A stretch of 64,000 nt of DNA from Paraliobacillus zengyii (GCF_003268595.1 NZ_CP029797.1:1571501-1635500), one strand, 5' to 3'; positions 28,730-39,480 are shown, counted from the stretch's first letter. Translations and numbers: made by a program. The notes: a model not told the origin generated them from the sequence alone.

Positions 28730-29206
28730 ATGAGTACGACTAGACAAGATGCGTGGTCACAGGATGAAGATGCGCTTTTAGCGGAGACGGTATTACGCTA
28801 TATACGTAATGGTAAAACACAATTAGAGGCATTTAAAGAAGTTGGTAAAAGGTTAGTTAGAACGCCAGCAGCTTGCGGTTTTAGGTGGAATGCTTCGATA
28901 CGAAAACAGTATCAACAAGCAATTGATTTAGCTAAAAAAGAAAGAAAAAAACAACCTCATGAGTCAATATATCTTCCGACAGAAATGAATCAGCATCTAA
29001 CGTTAGAGGCCGCGATTTCTATCTTAGAAAAAGTAAAAGGTAATTATGATGCGATTGAACAAAAGCAAACTATTGATTATCAACAAGTTCATGACATAAT
29101 AGATGAAAATAAAGCGTTAAAAAAACAACTAGAGAAATATGAAGAGGCTTTTAATGAAATGCAACGATTATGGGGAAATTTTGATAAACCTACTATTAAG
29201 TTATAG
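28730..29206 (+). CDS. gerR: RsfA/GerR-family sporulation transcription factor
   Basis: 158 residues. N-terminal Myb/SANT-like DNA-binding domain: RQDAWSQDEDALLAETVLRYI, GKTQLEAFKEVGKRLVRTPAACGFRWN. The C-terminal third is a predicted coiled coil (DENKALKKQLEKYEEAF). The gene after rpmF in B. subtilis is ylbO (gerR), a mother-cell regulator of the sigma-E regulon; position favours that over rsfA, its forespore paralogue. ATG at 28730 has AGGAGGGGG upstream. The symbol rests mainly on synteny. Confidence 0.78.
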   Translation: MSTTRQDAWSQDEDALLAETVLRYIRNGKTQLEAFKEVGKRLVRTPAACGFRWNASIRKQYQQAIDLAKKERKKQPHESIYLPTEMNQHLTLEAAISILEKVKGNYDAIEQKQTIDYQQVHDIIDENKALKKQLEKYEEAFNEMQRLWGNFDKPTIKL

Positions 29207-29207
29207 A

Positions 29208-29237
29208 CCTTGTAGAAAGTTTGCAAGGCTTTTTATT
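29208..29237 (+). terminator. Terminator after gerR
   Basis: CCTTG/CAAGG short stem then CTTTTTAT, right after the stop codon. Confidence 0.6.
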
Positions 29238-29480
29238 TGCTAAAAAAGAGGAATAACTAGTTTGCACTAGACGGATAAATGACAATATTATATGCTAAGG
29301 TATGGAAATATAAATACAATGAGTGAATTGAGTGTATATAAATAGAGCTATTATCTTGACGCGTCTCTAAGAAAAGTGTCATAATTAGCTCGGTTTAACT
29401 GGTATTTATAACTAGTTTGTTCTATAAAAAAACAAGCGTGCATTCGTAGTGTAAAAATCAAAGTTAGTGGGTTGAAGTAG

Positions 29481-29867
29481 ATGTCACACATCATTGCATA
29501 CCTATTTGCAATTAGCATTACATTCCCTATATTAGTTACAGTTGGACTTTATTACATATTCAAAAGAATATATAAACATCCCAAAAAGGTATTGCATAGT
29601 AGCATTGCATATTCTACGCTATTTTACATTATTTCTGTTATGATTATGTTAAAACACTTATTCCAGTCATCTTATGTCGGTATAATCATTCTTTTTTTGT
29701 TAGTAGTATTGATGAGTTTTGTTATTTTACAGTGGAAATTCACGCATGAAGTTATTTTTAGACACGCTTTTAAATTGTTTTGGCGTTCTATGTTTCTTTT
29801 CTTTTTGGTTGCCTATGTCTTACTTGGATTAACAGGTATCATAATGGAACTTATTATCACCATGTAA
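29481..29867 (+). CDS. DUF3397 membrane protein
   Basis: 128 residues with four hydrophobic segments (about 5-27, 42-62, 66-86, 103-125) and short basic loops. Matches the DUF3397 pattern, small proteins found beside bshC/mraZ in Bacillaceae; no function is known. Only a weak ribosome site (TTGAAG) precedes the ATG. Genes ylbP and panE, which lie here in B. subtilis, are absent. Confidence 0.65.
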   Translation: MSHIIAYLFAISITFPILVTVGLYYIFKRIYKHPKKVLHSSIAYSTLFYIISVMIMLKHLFQSSYVGIIILFLLVVLMSFVILQWKFTHEVIFRHAFKLFWRSMFLFFLVAYVLLGLTGIIMELIITM

Positions 29868-29938
29868 TACTATTTCAATCGTAATTACTTATAATCTAGC
29901 ATAAATAGAAGAACCCATAACAGAAGGAGCAGGTACTT

Positions 29939-31564
29939 GTGTACATTAATCCCATAACATTAGCGCATAGTAAGTTATTAGAAGATTATTATCAACAAAA
30001 AGAAGAGATTATGCAACAATTTGATTATGATCCATTTATGGAAGAAACAATGAAACAACGTGTATTCGACTTACATAATCAAGCTTATGATCGAGATCGA
30101 CTTGTTTCTGTATTAAAACACCTAAATAAAAAATGGCATGCAGATGAAGCTGTCTTTGCCAATATAGAACGTCTAAAAGATCCAACAAGTGTCACTGTTA
30201 TTGGTGGTCAACAAGCAGGACTTTTAACAGGGCCTCTTTATACGATTCACAAAATGATTTCAATTATTGCCTTTGCTAAAAAGCAAGAAGACGAATTAGG
30301 GATTCCGGTCATTCCAGTATTTTGGATTGCAGGGGAAGATCATGATTTTGCGGAAATTAATCATATTATGGTAGCACAAGAACAAGGTAAAATGAGAAAA
30401 CATAAAATTGCGCACTATGTGAAACAAAAGCAATCTATGTCACTATTACCGCTAGATAATCAACTGGCTAGTGATTGGTTAGAATCTCTTTTTAAAGAAT
30501 TGGATGAAACAATACATACGAAAAGAATCTACAAACAAGTAAAACAGGCATTAAGCCATTCGGATACTTATGTTGACTTTTTCGCGGAAATTACGAGTGT
30601 ACTATTTCAAGGAGAAGGGTTAGTGTTAATAGACTCTGGTAATCCGATGGTACGTCAATTAGAGAAAAAGCATTTTCAAGCGATGATTAAGCATCAACCA
30701 GAGATAAGCAAGGATGTATATCAAAGTTTGCAAACGACGAAAAAAAACGGTTATTCTATATCTGTTGATGTCAATGAGGAAGACGGTCACTTATTTTATC
30801 ATTTAAATGGAGAGCGGATTTTACTAGTGAAAACGGATAAAGATAAGTGGTCTGGTAAAAATAAAGAATGTCAATTTACAACATCTGAATTAATAGAAAT
30901 AGCTGAAAATAATCCTGAATTGTTGAGCAATAATGTGGTAACGAGACCATTGATGCAGGAGTGTTTATTCCCCACTCTTGCGTTTATGGCTGGACCAGGT
31001 GAATTAGGTTATTGGTCCATTTTAAAACCTGCATTTCATGCAATAGGGTACAAGATGCCACCAGTGTTACCAAGACTTTCATTCACGTTGCTGGATCGTA
31101 AGACAGAGAAAAAGATAAAGCAACATGGTATGGATGTTGGAGAAGTAATTCGAACAGGAGCGTTACAAGATAAATTAACTTGGCTAGGCTCTCAATTAAA
31201 TCCGCCACTAGGTACGTTAGTTGAACAGGTGAAACAGTCGATAGATCATATTCACCAGCCTTTGCGAGATGTTGCGAAATCAATGGGACCAGATCTTGAG
31301 AATTTGGCAGATAAAAATTTGGAATATCTCTTACAAAGTATAGATTACTTACATGAATCTCTAGAAAAAAATGTGGTAGGAAGACACGATCAAACGATTG
31401 AAATGTTTGATAGGGTACATGTTACGTTGCATCCTAATAATGGTTTACAAGAAAGGTCATGGAATGCAGTTTCCTTCATAAACCAATTTGGAGAAAATTG
31501 GATTAGAGATATAATTAATCAACCGTATACGTTTAGACACTTTCATTATTCTGTTACACTATGA
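29939..31564 (+). CDS. bshC: Bacillithiol synthase BshC
   Basis: Adds cysteine to GlcN-malate in the last step of bacillithiol synthesis, so the organism uses this low-molecular-weight thiol. 541 residues. Recognised by VTVIGGQQAGLLTGPLYTIHKMIS, IPVFWIAGEDHDFAEINH, NVVTRPLMQECLFPTLAFMAGPGELGYWS and a C-terminal coiled coil. GTG start after AAGGAG. Located before mraZ as in B. subtilis (yllA). Confidence 0.95.
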   Translation: MYINPITLAHSKLLEDYYQQKEEIMQQFDYDPFMEETMKQRVFDLHNQAYDRDRLVSVLKHLNKKWHADEAVFANIERLKDPTSVTVIGGQQAGLLTGPLYTIHKMISIIAFAKKQEDELGIPVIPVFWIAGEDHDFAEINHIMVAQEQGKMRKHKIAHYVKQKQSMSLLPLDNQLASDWLESLFKELDETIHTKRIYKQVKQALSHSDTYVDFFAEITSVLFQGEGLVLIDSGNPMVRQLEKKHFQAMIKHQPEISKDVYQSLQTTKKNGYSISVDVNEEDGHLFYHLNGERILLVKTDKDKWSGKNKECQFTTSELIEIAENNPELLSNNVVTRPLMQECLFPTLAFMAGPGELGYWSILKPAFHAIGYKMPPVLPRLSFTLLDRKTEKKIKQHGMDVGEVIRTGALQDKLTWLGSQLNPPLGTLVEQVKQSIDHIHQPLRDVAKSMGPDLENLADKNLEYLLQSIDYLHESLEKNVVGRHDQTIEMFDRVHVTLHPNNGLQERSWNAVSFINQFGENWIRDIINQPYTFRHFHYSVTL

Positions 31565-31600
31565 TCCCCACATCTTACCACTAAATAATAATGAAGCTGA

Positions 31601-31638
31601 TAAAAAGGGCGCTAACCTCATGGTTAGCGCCCTTTTTT
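31601..31638 (+). terminator. Terminator after bshC
   Basis: AAAAGGGCGCTAACC and perfect complement with a four-base loop and T run. Confidence 0.93.
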
Positions 31639-31733
31639 ATCTGTGTATAAGTCTTACATTATTTACTAAACTAGCTCAAACCATCGCTAAAAGCCAATAA
31701 ATCTAAAAGGAATGTTACTAAATTAAAAAAATG

Positions 31734-31779
31734 GTGGAGGATAGTGGGGGGTTGTGGTAAGATAGAAAAAAAGGTGGGC
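31734..31779 (+). promoter_or_regulatory. MraZ operator repeats over an extended -10 promoter
   Basis: GTGGAG (31734), GTGGGG (31744) and GTGGTA (31754) recur at exactly 10-base steps; a further GTGGGC at 31774 keeps the phase, skipping one step. MraZ proteins are known to bind tandem GTG-type repeats in their own promoter. The third repeat overlaps TG-G-TAAGAT (31755-31763), an extended -10, so bound MraZ would block the dcw promoter. The last repeat coincides with the mraZ ribosome site region. Confidence 0.75.
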
Positions 31780-31786
31780 GATCTAT

Positions 31787-32218
31787 ATGTTTATGGGAGA
31801 ATACAAACATAATATTGATACCAAGGGTCGCATTATTGTTCCTTCAAAATTCAGAGATGGGCTTGGTGAAACCTTTGTTGTTACGCGAGGTTTAGATCAA
31901 TGTTTATTTGCTTATCCAATGACTGAATGGCGCCTTTTAGAAGAAAAGTTAAAAAAATTACCGTTAACAAAAAAAGATGCACGTGCCTTTACACGATTTT
32001 TCTTTTCTGGCGCAGTTGAATGTGAGGTAGATAAGCAGGGTAGAATAAATATTCCTGCAGCACTACGCAAATATGCTGTATTAGATAAAGAATGTGCCGT
32101 TATTGGTGTTTCGAATCGAGTAGAAATTTGGTCAGATCAAGCTTGGACAGGCTATGTTGAAGAGTCTGAAGAATCTTTTTCTGAAATTGCAGAAAATATG
32201 CTTGATATAGACTTTTAA
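31787..32218 (+). CDS. mraZ: MraZ transcriptional regulator
   Basis: 143-residue AbrB-like double SpoVT-fold protein that represses the division/cell-wall cluster it heads. Two MraZ domains: [24 protein letters not shown] at the N-terminus and [19 protein letters not shown] in the second half. DxKGR and DxQGR motifs are both intact. The start ATG gives MFMGEY as in B. subtilis. Four GTGG repeats lie just upstream. Confidence 0.95.
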   Translation: MFMGEYKHNIDTKGRIIVPSKFRDGLGETFVVTRGLDQCLFAYPMTEWRLLEEKLKKLPLTKKDARAFTRFFFSGAVECEVDKQGRINIPAALRKYAVLDKECAVIGVSNRVEIWSDQAWTGYVEESEESFSEIAENMLDIDF

Positions 32219-32281
32219 AATTATAAATGTAATCTAAAACCTAGAAAATAGGATGTTTTACTAAAAGAAGAAGGTGGAAGA

Positions 32282-33262
32282 ATGTTTGAACATGAAAGTG
32301 TGCTACAGCTACAAGCGGTAGAAGGATTGAATATACGCCCAAATGGTACATATGTTGATGGCACATTAGGGGCCGGTGGTCATGCTGAAAAAATAGTTGA
32401 AAAGCTAAATGACGAAGGCTTACTAGTAGCGTTTGATCAAGATCAGATTGCTTTAGAAGCAGCAAAAAAGAGATTAGCTGCACATGACAATAAAATGTTG
32501 TTTGTGCATTCGAATTTCAGATATTTACAAGATGTTTTGGCAGAACATCAAATTGATGAAGTAGATGGTATTCTATTTGATCTTGGTGTATCCTCTCCTC
32601 AATTAGATCAAAGTGAACGTGGCTTTAGTTATCAACATGATGCACCACTTGATATGAGAATGGATCAAACACAAACAACATCAGCTTATGAAGTTGTTAA
32701 TACGTGGTCGTATGAAGCGCTAGTTCGGATCTTTTTTAAATATGGTGAAGAGAAGTTTTCCAAACAAGTTGCTCGTAAAATAGAAGCTGCAAGACAAAAG
32801 AAACCAATTGAATCTACAGTTGAGCTTGCAGAGATCATTAAAGAGGGTATTCCTGCAGCTACCAGAAGAACTGGTGGCCATCCTGCAAAGCGTGTATTTC
32901 AAGCGATTCGTATTGCGGTAAATGACGAGTTACATGCTTTCTATGATGTTTTACATCAAGCAGCAGAGTCTGTATCTGTTGGTGGAAGAATTGCAGTCAT
33001 TACTTTTCATTCGTTAGAAGACAGAATATGTAAGCAGGCTTTTAAGAAGTGGAGCTCTTTACCACCACTTCCTAGAAACATTCCAATTATACCGGAGACG
33101 AGTCAACCACCATTTAAACAAATTACGAAAAAGCCAATTGTGGCAGATGAAGAAGAACTAGATAACAATAGGCGGGCGCGTTCTGCAAAGTTACGTATCG
33201 TTGAAAAAGTAAAACCTTGGAATGATCAATTTTTCTTTAAAGAAGGGCGGGATCAGGCATGA
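32282..33262 (+). CDS. rsmH: 16S rRNA (cytosine1402-N4)-methyltransferase RsmH
   Basis: SAM-dependent methylation of C1402 in the decoding centre. Motifs: [16 protein letters not shown]-binding [57 protein letters not shown] and FHSLEDRI. 326 residues, slightly longer than usual. ATG after AAGGTGGA. Its stop overlaps the ftsL start. Confidence 0.96.
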   Translation: MFEHESVLQLQAVEGLNIRPNGTYVDGTLGAGGHAEKIVEKLNDEGLLVAFDQDQIALEAAKKRLAAHDNKMLFVHSNFRYLQDVLAEHQIDEVDGILFDLGVSSPQLDQSERGFSYQHDAPLDMRMDQTQTTSAYEVVNTWSYEALVRIFFKYGEEKFSKQVARKIEAARQKKPIESTVELAEIIKEGIPAATRRTGGHPAKRVFQAIRIAVNDELHAFYDVLHQAAESVSVGGRIAVITFHSLEDRICKQAFKKWSSLPPLPRNIPIIPETSQPPFKQITKKPIVADEEELDNNRRARSAKLRIVEKVKPWNDQFFFKEGRDQA

Positions 33263-33648
33263 GTGCTAGTGAAGCAAGAAATTGGCAACAAACAGCGGCT
33301 GAAAGAAGTGAACAAACCTACCGACAAACGGAAACAAAGAAACAAGTTAAGGTAGATGTTACGCAACGTTGGATAACACCAGGAGAAAAGTTTTTATATG
33401 TTATTTTTTCTTTGGCTACAGCAGCAACATTATTTTATGTTGTATCGTTTAGTACAAATTTAGACGCTTTAAATCGAGATATACAAAGCTTAGAAAGTAC
33501 CGTGGAACAGCAAGAAACGATCAACGCTAATTTAACATATCAAGTAAAAGAATATAGTAATCCTGATCGCATTCTTCGTATTGCTAAAGAGAATGGATTG
33601 AAAATTCAAAACACAGAAGTAAAGCAAACAGCTACAATTTCTGAATAG
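33259..33648 (+). CDS. ftsL: Cell division protein FtsL
   Basis: Bitopic divisome protein that forms a trimer with DivIC and DivIB and activates PbpB-FtsW. 129 residues: about 45 cytoplasmic residues, one membrane helix ([20 protein letters not shown]), then an extracytoplasmic coiled coil ([21 protein letters not shown]) and the [14 protein letters not shown] motif. Sequence is weakly conserved in the family; position between rsmH and pbpB makes the call. ATGA overlap with rsmH. Confidence 0.92.
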   Translation: MSASEARNWQQTAAERSEQTYRQTETKKQVKVDVTQRWITPGEKFLYVIFSLATAATLFYVVSFSTNLDALNRDIQSLESTVEQQETINANLTYQVKEYSNPDRILRIAKENGLKIQNTEVKQTATISE

Positions 33649-33669
33649 ACAGTAATGGGGTGATCAAAA

Positions 33670-35865
33670 GTGAAGAAAAATAAAACGACATCGACGATGG
33701 CAAACCTATTCATACTTATATTTGTCGTGATATTTTTAACACTATCTGGTCGCTTTTTATACATACAAGCAACTGGTGAAATTCAGGGAATAGATTTACA
33801 AGAATGGGCGGATGATCGTAGGACGAATAATTACGCAATAGAAGCAAACCGAGGAACGATTTATGATCGTAATGGCATGGATCTTGCGCAAGATCGGGCA
33901 ACATATAGCTTATATGCGATTGTTGATGAGGCTTATTCTACAAACCTTGATAATCCCAAACATGTGGATAATGTAGATAAGACTGCAGAAGCATTAGCAC
34001 CTTTGTTGGATATGGAAGTAGCAGAAGTTAAATCTGTTCTTCAAACGGGTATAGAAAATGATAAATTTCAAGTAGAATTTGGTGCAAATGGTAGTCAGTT
34101 AAGTCAAGAAGTGAAGTTGGATATTGAAGCACTCGATTTACCAGGAATAAATTTCGATGAAGAAGCAAAGCGTTATTATCCAAATGGTACTTTCGCTTCT
34201 CAGATAATCGGTCTTGCCCAAAAAAATGATGATTCAATTATTACTGGTATAACAGGTATTGAAGCGCAATTAGATGATTACTTACAAGGAACGAATGGTT
34301 CAATTTCGTATAAACGGGATAAATACAATACTAAATTACTAGACCCTGATGAAATTATTCAAGAAGAAGAAGATGGGGACAATGTTTACCTAACAATTGA
34401 CCAAAAAATTCAAACATTCCTAGAGGATGCAATGTCACAAGTGGTAGAAGATTACAATCCTGCACGTATTACTGCCACAGTCATTGATCCAAAAACGGGA
34501 GAAATATTAGCGATGAGTAACAGGCCAAGTTATAATCCAAATGACCTTGAAAACGTTGAGAATTGGTATAATGATGTGGTATCGACGCCAATTGAACCTG
34601 GTTCTACTATGAAAGCTTTTACTTTAGCTGCAGCAATTGAAGAAGGCGTCTATAATGGTGATGAACTCTATGAATCTGGAAGTTATAAAATTGATGAAAT
34701 TGAAAAACCAATTACAGATTATAATCAATCATGGGGTTTGATACCATTTGATGAGGGTATTCGACGATCTTCAAACGTTGCTGTGTCTAAGTTAGTCTGG
34801 GAGAAGATGGGAACAGAAACGTTTTTAGAATACTTAAATGCGTTTCATTTCGACCAAAATACGGGGATTGATTTACCTAGAGAGCAGGCAGGGACAATAC
34901 TGTATAATTATACGATTGAGAAGTTAACCACTGCTTATGGTCAAGGCTCAACTGTTACGCCAATTCAACTCATTCAAGCAGCTACAGCACTAGCTAATGA
35001 TGGTAATATGATGAAGCCATACGTGATATCAAAAATAACGGATAGTGAAACTGGCCAAATTGTTGAAGAAACAGAATCAGAGGTAGTAGGCAATCCGATA
35101 TCTGAGGAGACGGCAAACCAAGTACTTGATATATTAGAAACAGTTGTAACCGAAGAAGATGGAACAGCCCATAATATTTATAATTTATCTGATTATTCTG
35201 TTGCTGGTAAAACAGGTACAGCACAACTTTCTCAGGGTGGATATTTAACTGGGGCTAATAATTATATCTTTTCCTTTTTAGGGATGGCACCGAAGGAAGA
35301 TCCAGAGCTTATTATGTACATTACGGTACAACAGCCTGAACTAGAAGTAGGAGAAGCAGGGTCTGCTCCTGTTTCTTACATTTTTAAAAATGTTATGGAG
35401 AATAGTTTACATTACTTAAATATTCAACCTGATAAAGAAGAACAAGAAACTGTTGCAACTTATACATTTCCAGAAGTTATAGGAGAATCTGTAGACGAAG
35501 TCAAAGCAAATTTAGAAGAAAACGATCTGAAAGTTACCATGATTGGTAATGGCGAGTCGGTTACAGCTTCATCTGTTACATCTGGCGAGAAAGTGGTATC
35601 TGGTGAACATATCTTGTTAGTTACAGATAATCCAACGATGCCAAACATTACTGGTTGGTCATTGCGCAATGTTATCGAGTTAGGTGAATTAGTTGATCTG
35701 GATTTAGAATATATAGGAAGTGGTTACGCCACCTCTCAAAGTGTCAAAACTGGATCAGATATAGGGGAAAACACCTATATGATGGTTGAATTTTCGCCAC
35801 CTGAGAATACTGAAGAAGAGTCAGAAGATGAGTCAGAAGAAGAAACAACATCAGAAAATGATTAA
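33670..35865 (+). CDS. pbpB: Penicillin-binding protein 2B (septal transpeptidase)
   Basis: Class B PBP making septal cross-links with FtsW. 731 residues: N-terminal membrane anchor, pedestal domain with RGTIYDRNGMDLAQD, transpeptidase with active Ser (about 312) in GSTMK, SSN (RRSSNVAVS) and KTG (VAGKTGTAQ), then two PASTA domains (FPEVIGESVDEVKANL, MPNITGWSLRNVI) and an acidic tail rich in Glu and Ser. GTG start after GGGGTGAT. Paralogue spoVD follows 99 bases downstream. Confidence 0.95.
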   Translation: MKKNKTTSTMANLFILIFVVIFLTLSGRFLYIQATGEIQGIDLQEWADDRRTNNYAIEANRGTIYDRNGMDLAQDRATYSLYAIVDEAYSTNLDNPKHVDNVDKTAEALAPLLDMEVAEVKSVLQTGIENDKFQVEFGANGSQLSQEVKLDIEALDLPGINFDEEAKRYYPNGTFASQIIGLAQKNDDSIITGITGIEAQLDDYLQGTNGSISYKRDKYNTKLLDPDEIIQEEEDGDNVYLTIDQKIQTFLEDAMSQVVEDYNPARITATVIDPKTGEILAMSNRPSYNPNDLENVENWYNDVVSTPIEPGSTMKAFTLAAAIEEGVYNGDELYESGSYKIDEIEKPITDYNQSWGLIPFDEGIRRSSNVAVSKLVWEKMGTETFLEYLNAFHFDQNTGIDLPREQAGTILYNYTIEKLTTAYGQGSTVTPIQLIQAATALANDGNMMKPYVISKITDSETGQIVEETESEVVGNPISEETANQVLDILETVVTEEDGTAHNIYNLSDYSVAGKTGTAQLSQGGYLTGANNYIFSFLGMAPKEDPELIMYITVQQPELEVGEAGSAPVSYIFKNVMENSLHYLNIQPDKEEQETVATYTFPEVIGESVDEVKANLEENDLKVTMIGNGESVTASSVTSGEKVVSGEHILLVTDNPTMPNITGWSLRNVIELGELVDLDLEYIGSGYATSQSVKTGSDIGENTYMMVEFSPPENTEEESEDESEEETTSEND

Positions 35866-35964
35866 TTAGAGTGAAGCATTCAAAGTGATGCAGTGTTCTA
35901 TTCGTTTAACATTTACATATACTAGATACAACTTTACTTGGATAATGTGAGGAGTTATTAAGCC

Positions 35965-37884
35965 ATGAAACGTGTATCAAATGTAACGATGCGAAAACGA
36001 ATTGTCACTGTATTTCTTTTTGCTTTTCTTTTGTTTTTAGTAATAACGATTCGCTTGGGTTATGTTCAGTTCATAATGGGTGACGAGCTGATGGATAAAG
36101 CGGAAGCTTCATGGAGTAGGGACATTGATTTTGAAGCTGAGCGTGGTCAAATCTTGGACAAGAATGGCTTAGTGTTAGCAGAAAATGTTACAGCCCCTAC
36201 GATTATGGTTGTTCCGAGACAAATCAAAGATTCAGAAAGAGCTGCAACATTACTAAGCAATATCTTAGAAATATCGGAAGAAGACATGTTATTAGAATTA
36301 ACGAAAAACACGAGTATCGTGCGATTTAACGCCGGAAGAAAGGTTACAGAAGAACAAGCAGAGGCGGTTCAAACGCTAGCTTTAGATGGGGTTTACGTTG
36401 CTAAAGATACGAAACGATATTATCCCAATGGCGATTATCTTTCACATGTGTTAGGTTTTAGTGGAATAGATAATCAAGGGTTAATGGGACTAGAGTTATA
36501 TTATGATGAAGAGCTCAGCGGAGAAAAAGGAAGTCTATCATTCTATTCTGATGCTAAAGGTCAACGATTACCCAGTTTAGCAGATACGTATCAAGCGCCA
36601 ACTGATGGTTTGGATATGAAATTGTCTATTGATGCGAAAGTTCAAACAATTATAGAAAGAGAGCTGGATCAAGCGGAAGCAACGTATAATCCAGATGGCG
36701 CATTAGCGATAGCAGTTGATCCTGATACAGGTGGTATTCTTGCAATGGCTTCAAGGCCTAATTTTGATCCAGAAGATTATCAATCTGTAGATGCAGATAT
36801 TTATAATCGAAATTTACCAATTTGGAGCACATATGAACCTGGTTCCACCTTTAAAATTATCACATTAGCTGCAGCGTTGGAAGAAGAAGTTGTTGATTTA
36901 GAGGAAGATGAATTTTTTGATGATGGAAGTATGGAAGTAGGCGGTGCGACATTACACTGTTGGAAAAGTGGTGGTCATGGCCAACAAACTTACTTAGAAG
37001 TTGTCCAAAATTCATGTAACCCTGGTTTTATTTCTTTAGGTCAAAAAATTGGTAAAGAAAAACTGTTTTCCTATATAGATGATTTTGGTTTTGGACAAAA
37101 GACTGGCGTTGATTTATTTGGTGAAGAGAATGGGATATTATTTAACTTAGATCAAGTAGGACCTGTTGAACTAGCTACTACTTCATTTGGTCAAGGTGTA
37201 TCAGTAACGCCAATTCAACAAGTTATGGCGGTCTCAGCAGCAGTAAACGGTGGATATTTATATGAACCATATGTTGCTGCAGAATGGTTGGATCCAGTAA
37301 CAGGTGAAAGTGTGGAAACAGTTGAACCTACCTTGAAAAGACAGGTAATTTCAAATGAAACTTCTATCCAAATACGTGAGGCTTTAGAAAGTGTTGTGGC
37401 AAAAGGAACTGGTAGAGGTGCTTATGTAGAAGGATATCGAGTAGGTGGTAAAACAGGAACTGCCCAAAAAGTTGGAGAAGATGGACAGTATATGGCGGAT
37501 AATCATATCGTTTCTTTTATTGGATTCGCTCCTGCTAATGACCCAGAAATTGTTGTCTATTTAGCTATCGACAACCCGAAGGACACTGTTCAATTTGGTG
37601 GAGTGGTAGCTGCTCCAATTGTTGGAAATATAATGGAGGATAGTCTACGTGCTATGGGCGTACCTACAACTACAGAAGGTTTAGAGAAAGAATATCAGTG
37701 GCCAGATCAACCGTTAGTTGAGGTGCCAGATTTAATTGGCGTGTCTCGTAATGAATTACAAGAATACTTAATTAATCTTTCGATAGAAGCATCGGGTGAA
37801 GGAGATAAAGTAATTGAGCAGGATCCGGCAGCCGGAACGAAATTAGAAGAAGGAGAAACAGTTCGTCTATACTTTTCTGATTAA
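35965..37884 (+). CDS. spoVD: SpoVD, sporulation-specific class B PBP
   Basis: Transpeptidase for spore cortex peptidoglycan, partner of SpoVE. 639 residues. Membrane anchor at the N-terminus, RGQILDKNGLVLAEN, active Ser (about 294) in GSTFK, SCN (QNSCNPGF) and KTG (GGKTGTAQK), one C-terminal PASTA domain (VPDLIGVSRNELQEYL). One PASTA and the SCN motif distinguish it from pbpB. A sigma-E promoter is expected in the gap; no confident match. Start ATG preceded by GTGAGGAG. Confidence 0.93.
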   Translation: MKRVSNVTMRKRIVTVFLFAFLLFLVITIRLGYVQFIMGDELMDKAEASWSRDIDFEAERGQILDKNGLVLAENVTAPTIMVVPRQIKDSERAATLLSNILEISEEDMLLELTKNTSIVRFNAGRKVTEEQAEAVQTLALDGVYVAKDTKRYYPNGDYLSHVLGFSGIDNQGLMGLELYYDEELSGEKGSLSFYSDAKGQRLPSLADTYQAPTDGLDMKLSIDAKVQTIIERELDQAEATYNPDGALAIAVDPDTGGILAMASRPNFDPEDYQSVDADIYNRNLPIWSTYEPGSTFKIITLAAALEEEVVDLEEDEFFDDGSMEVGGATLHCWKSGGHGQQTYLEVVQNSCNPGFISLGQKIGKEKLFSYIDDFGFGQKTGVDLFGEENGILFNLDQVGPVELATTSFGQGVSVTPIQQVMAVSAAVNGGYLYEPYVAAEWLDPVTGESVETVEPTLKRQVISNETSIQIREALESVVAKGTGRGAYVEGYRVGGKTGTAQKVGEDGQYMADNHIVSFIGFAPANDPEIVVYLAIDNPKDTVQFGGVVAAPIVGNIMEDSLRAMGVPTTTEGLEKEYQWPDQPLVEVPDLIGVSRNELQEYLINLSIEASGEGDKVIEQDPAAGTKLEEGETVRLYFSD

Positions 37885-37998
37885 AAATAGATACGATTAA
37901 TCATGAAGATTAAGACTAAATTTGTTATACTAAAGAAGTTGTGAAGAAAACTATAAATAACTTATAAATAATCAGTAAAGATAGTAAGGGTGAAAGCG

Positions 37999-39480
37999 AT
38001 GAAAAAACTACAAGAAGTTCTAGACATTATTCCTGTATACCAATTGAATCAGACATTAGATAATATAAATATAAACGGTGTAACAATCGATTCTAGAGAA
38101 GTACAAAAAGGTAACTTATTTATTTGTATTGATGGCTATACAGTTGATGGACACAATTTTGCTAAACAGGCTGAAGCGAATGGTGCTCATGCAATAGTAG
38201 CTGAAAAACCGTTAGATGGAATCAACATTCCAGTTATATATGTTCGTGATACGATTAAAGCTGTCGGACTTTTAGCTAATAGCTATTATGATAATCCGAC
38301 ACAAGCGCTACAACTTATTGGTATTACTGGTACGAATGGAAAGACAAGTGTTACGTATCTCTTAGATGCAATTTTTCAAAAAAACCAACAAAAAACAGGA
38401 GTAATTGGAACGATTCAGATGAAAATAGGAGAAAGAAAAGTTCCTGTTGCAAACACAACACCTGAAGCTTCCTTTTTACAAAAAGGTTTTAAAGAGATGA
38501 TAGATAGTGGAGTAGAAACAGCTATTATGGAAGTGTCCTCACACGCTTTAGAAATGGGAAGAGTTAATGGGTGTGATTTTAATATTGCAGTCTATACGAA
38601 TTTATCACAAGACCATTTGGATTATCATGATAGTATGGAGAGTTATTTTCAAGCTAAGAGTCGCCTATTTCAACAATTGGGAAACCGATATGATCCAAAA
38701 AAACCTAAATATGCCGTAATTAATCAAGATGATGAGTATAGTGAAAAGTTTATCAATGCGACAACACAGCCTGTAGTTACGTATGGTATAGACAATGAAG
38801 CGGATGTCCGTGCAACGAACCTAGAATTAAATGCAAACGGTACGTCCTTTGAACTGGTTACTTATAAAGGGAACATAGCTATTTCTAGTAAGTTAATGGG
38901 TAAATTCAGTATATATAATATGCTGGCGGCTGTAGCTACCGCTTTATTATCCAACATTCCTTTAAAGATAATTAAAGAGGCATTAGAAGAAACAGCAGGT
39001 GTAAGTGGCAGATTTGAACCTGTTCAAATTGGTCAAACATATGGTGTAGTTGTTGATTATGCACATACGCCGGATTCACTTGAAAATGTATTGCAGACTA
39101 TGCGAGGGTTTGCAGAAGGTGATATCTATGTTGTGGTTGGTTGCGGCGGTGATCGTGATAAAACAAAACGTCCTTTAATGGCGAATATAGCTGTTAATTA
39201 TGCTACCCATGCGATTTTCACTTCTGACAATCCACGTTCTGAAGACCCTTCCGTAATCATTGAAGATATGATTAGAGGAATCGATATGAATAATTACGAC
39301 GTTATTATCGATCGCAAAGAAGCTATAGAAAAAAGTATTGCTTTGGCCAAAAGAAATGATATGATATTAATTGCTGGAAAAGGCCATGAAACATATCAAA
39401 TTATTGGTCCACAAACGTTAGACTTTGATGATAGAAAAGTTGCTAAACATGCAATAGAAAAACGTTTAAAACAAGAATAA
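37999..39480 (+). CDS. murE: UDP-MurNAc-tripeptide synthetase MurE (meso-DAP)
   Basis: ATP-dependent ligase adding the third stem-peptide residue. GITGTNGKTSVTYL is the ATP loop; DYAHTPDSLENVL, GCGGDRDKTKRP and the DNPRSEDP motif follow. DNPR is the signature for meso-diaminopimelate, so the wall is DAP type. 493 residues from ATG 37999 after AAGGGTGA; a GTG nine bases earlier is less likely. Confidence 0.96.
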   Translation: MKKLQEVLDIIPVYQLNQTLDNININGVTIDSREVQKGNLFICIDGYTVDGHNFAKQAEANGAHAIVAEKPLDGINIPVIYVRDTIKAVGLLANSYYDNPTQALQLIGITGTNGKTSVTYLLDAIFQKNQQKTGVIGTIQMKIGERKVPVANTTPEASFLQKGFKEMIDSGVETAIMEVSSHALEMGRVNGCDFNIAVYTNLSQDHLDYHDSMESYFQAKSRLFQQLGNRYDPKKPKYAVINQDDEYSEKFINATTQPVVTYGIDNEADVRATNLELNANGTSFELVTYKGNIAISSKLMGKFSIYNMLAAVATALLSNIPLKIIKEALEETAGVSGRFEPVQIGQTYGVVVDYAHTPDSLENVLQTMRGFAEGDIYVVVGCGGDRDKTKRPLMANIAVNYATHAIFTSDNPRSEDPSVIIEDMIRGIDMNNYDVIIDRKEAIEKSIALAKRNDMILIAGKGHETYQIIGPQTLDFDDRKVAKHAIEKRLKQE

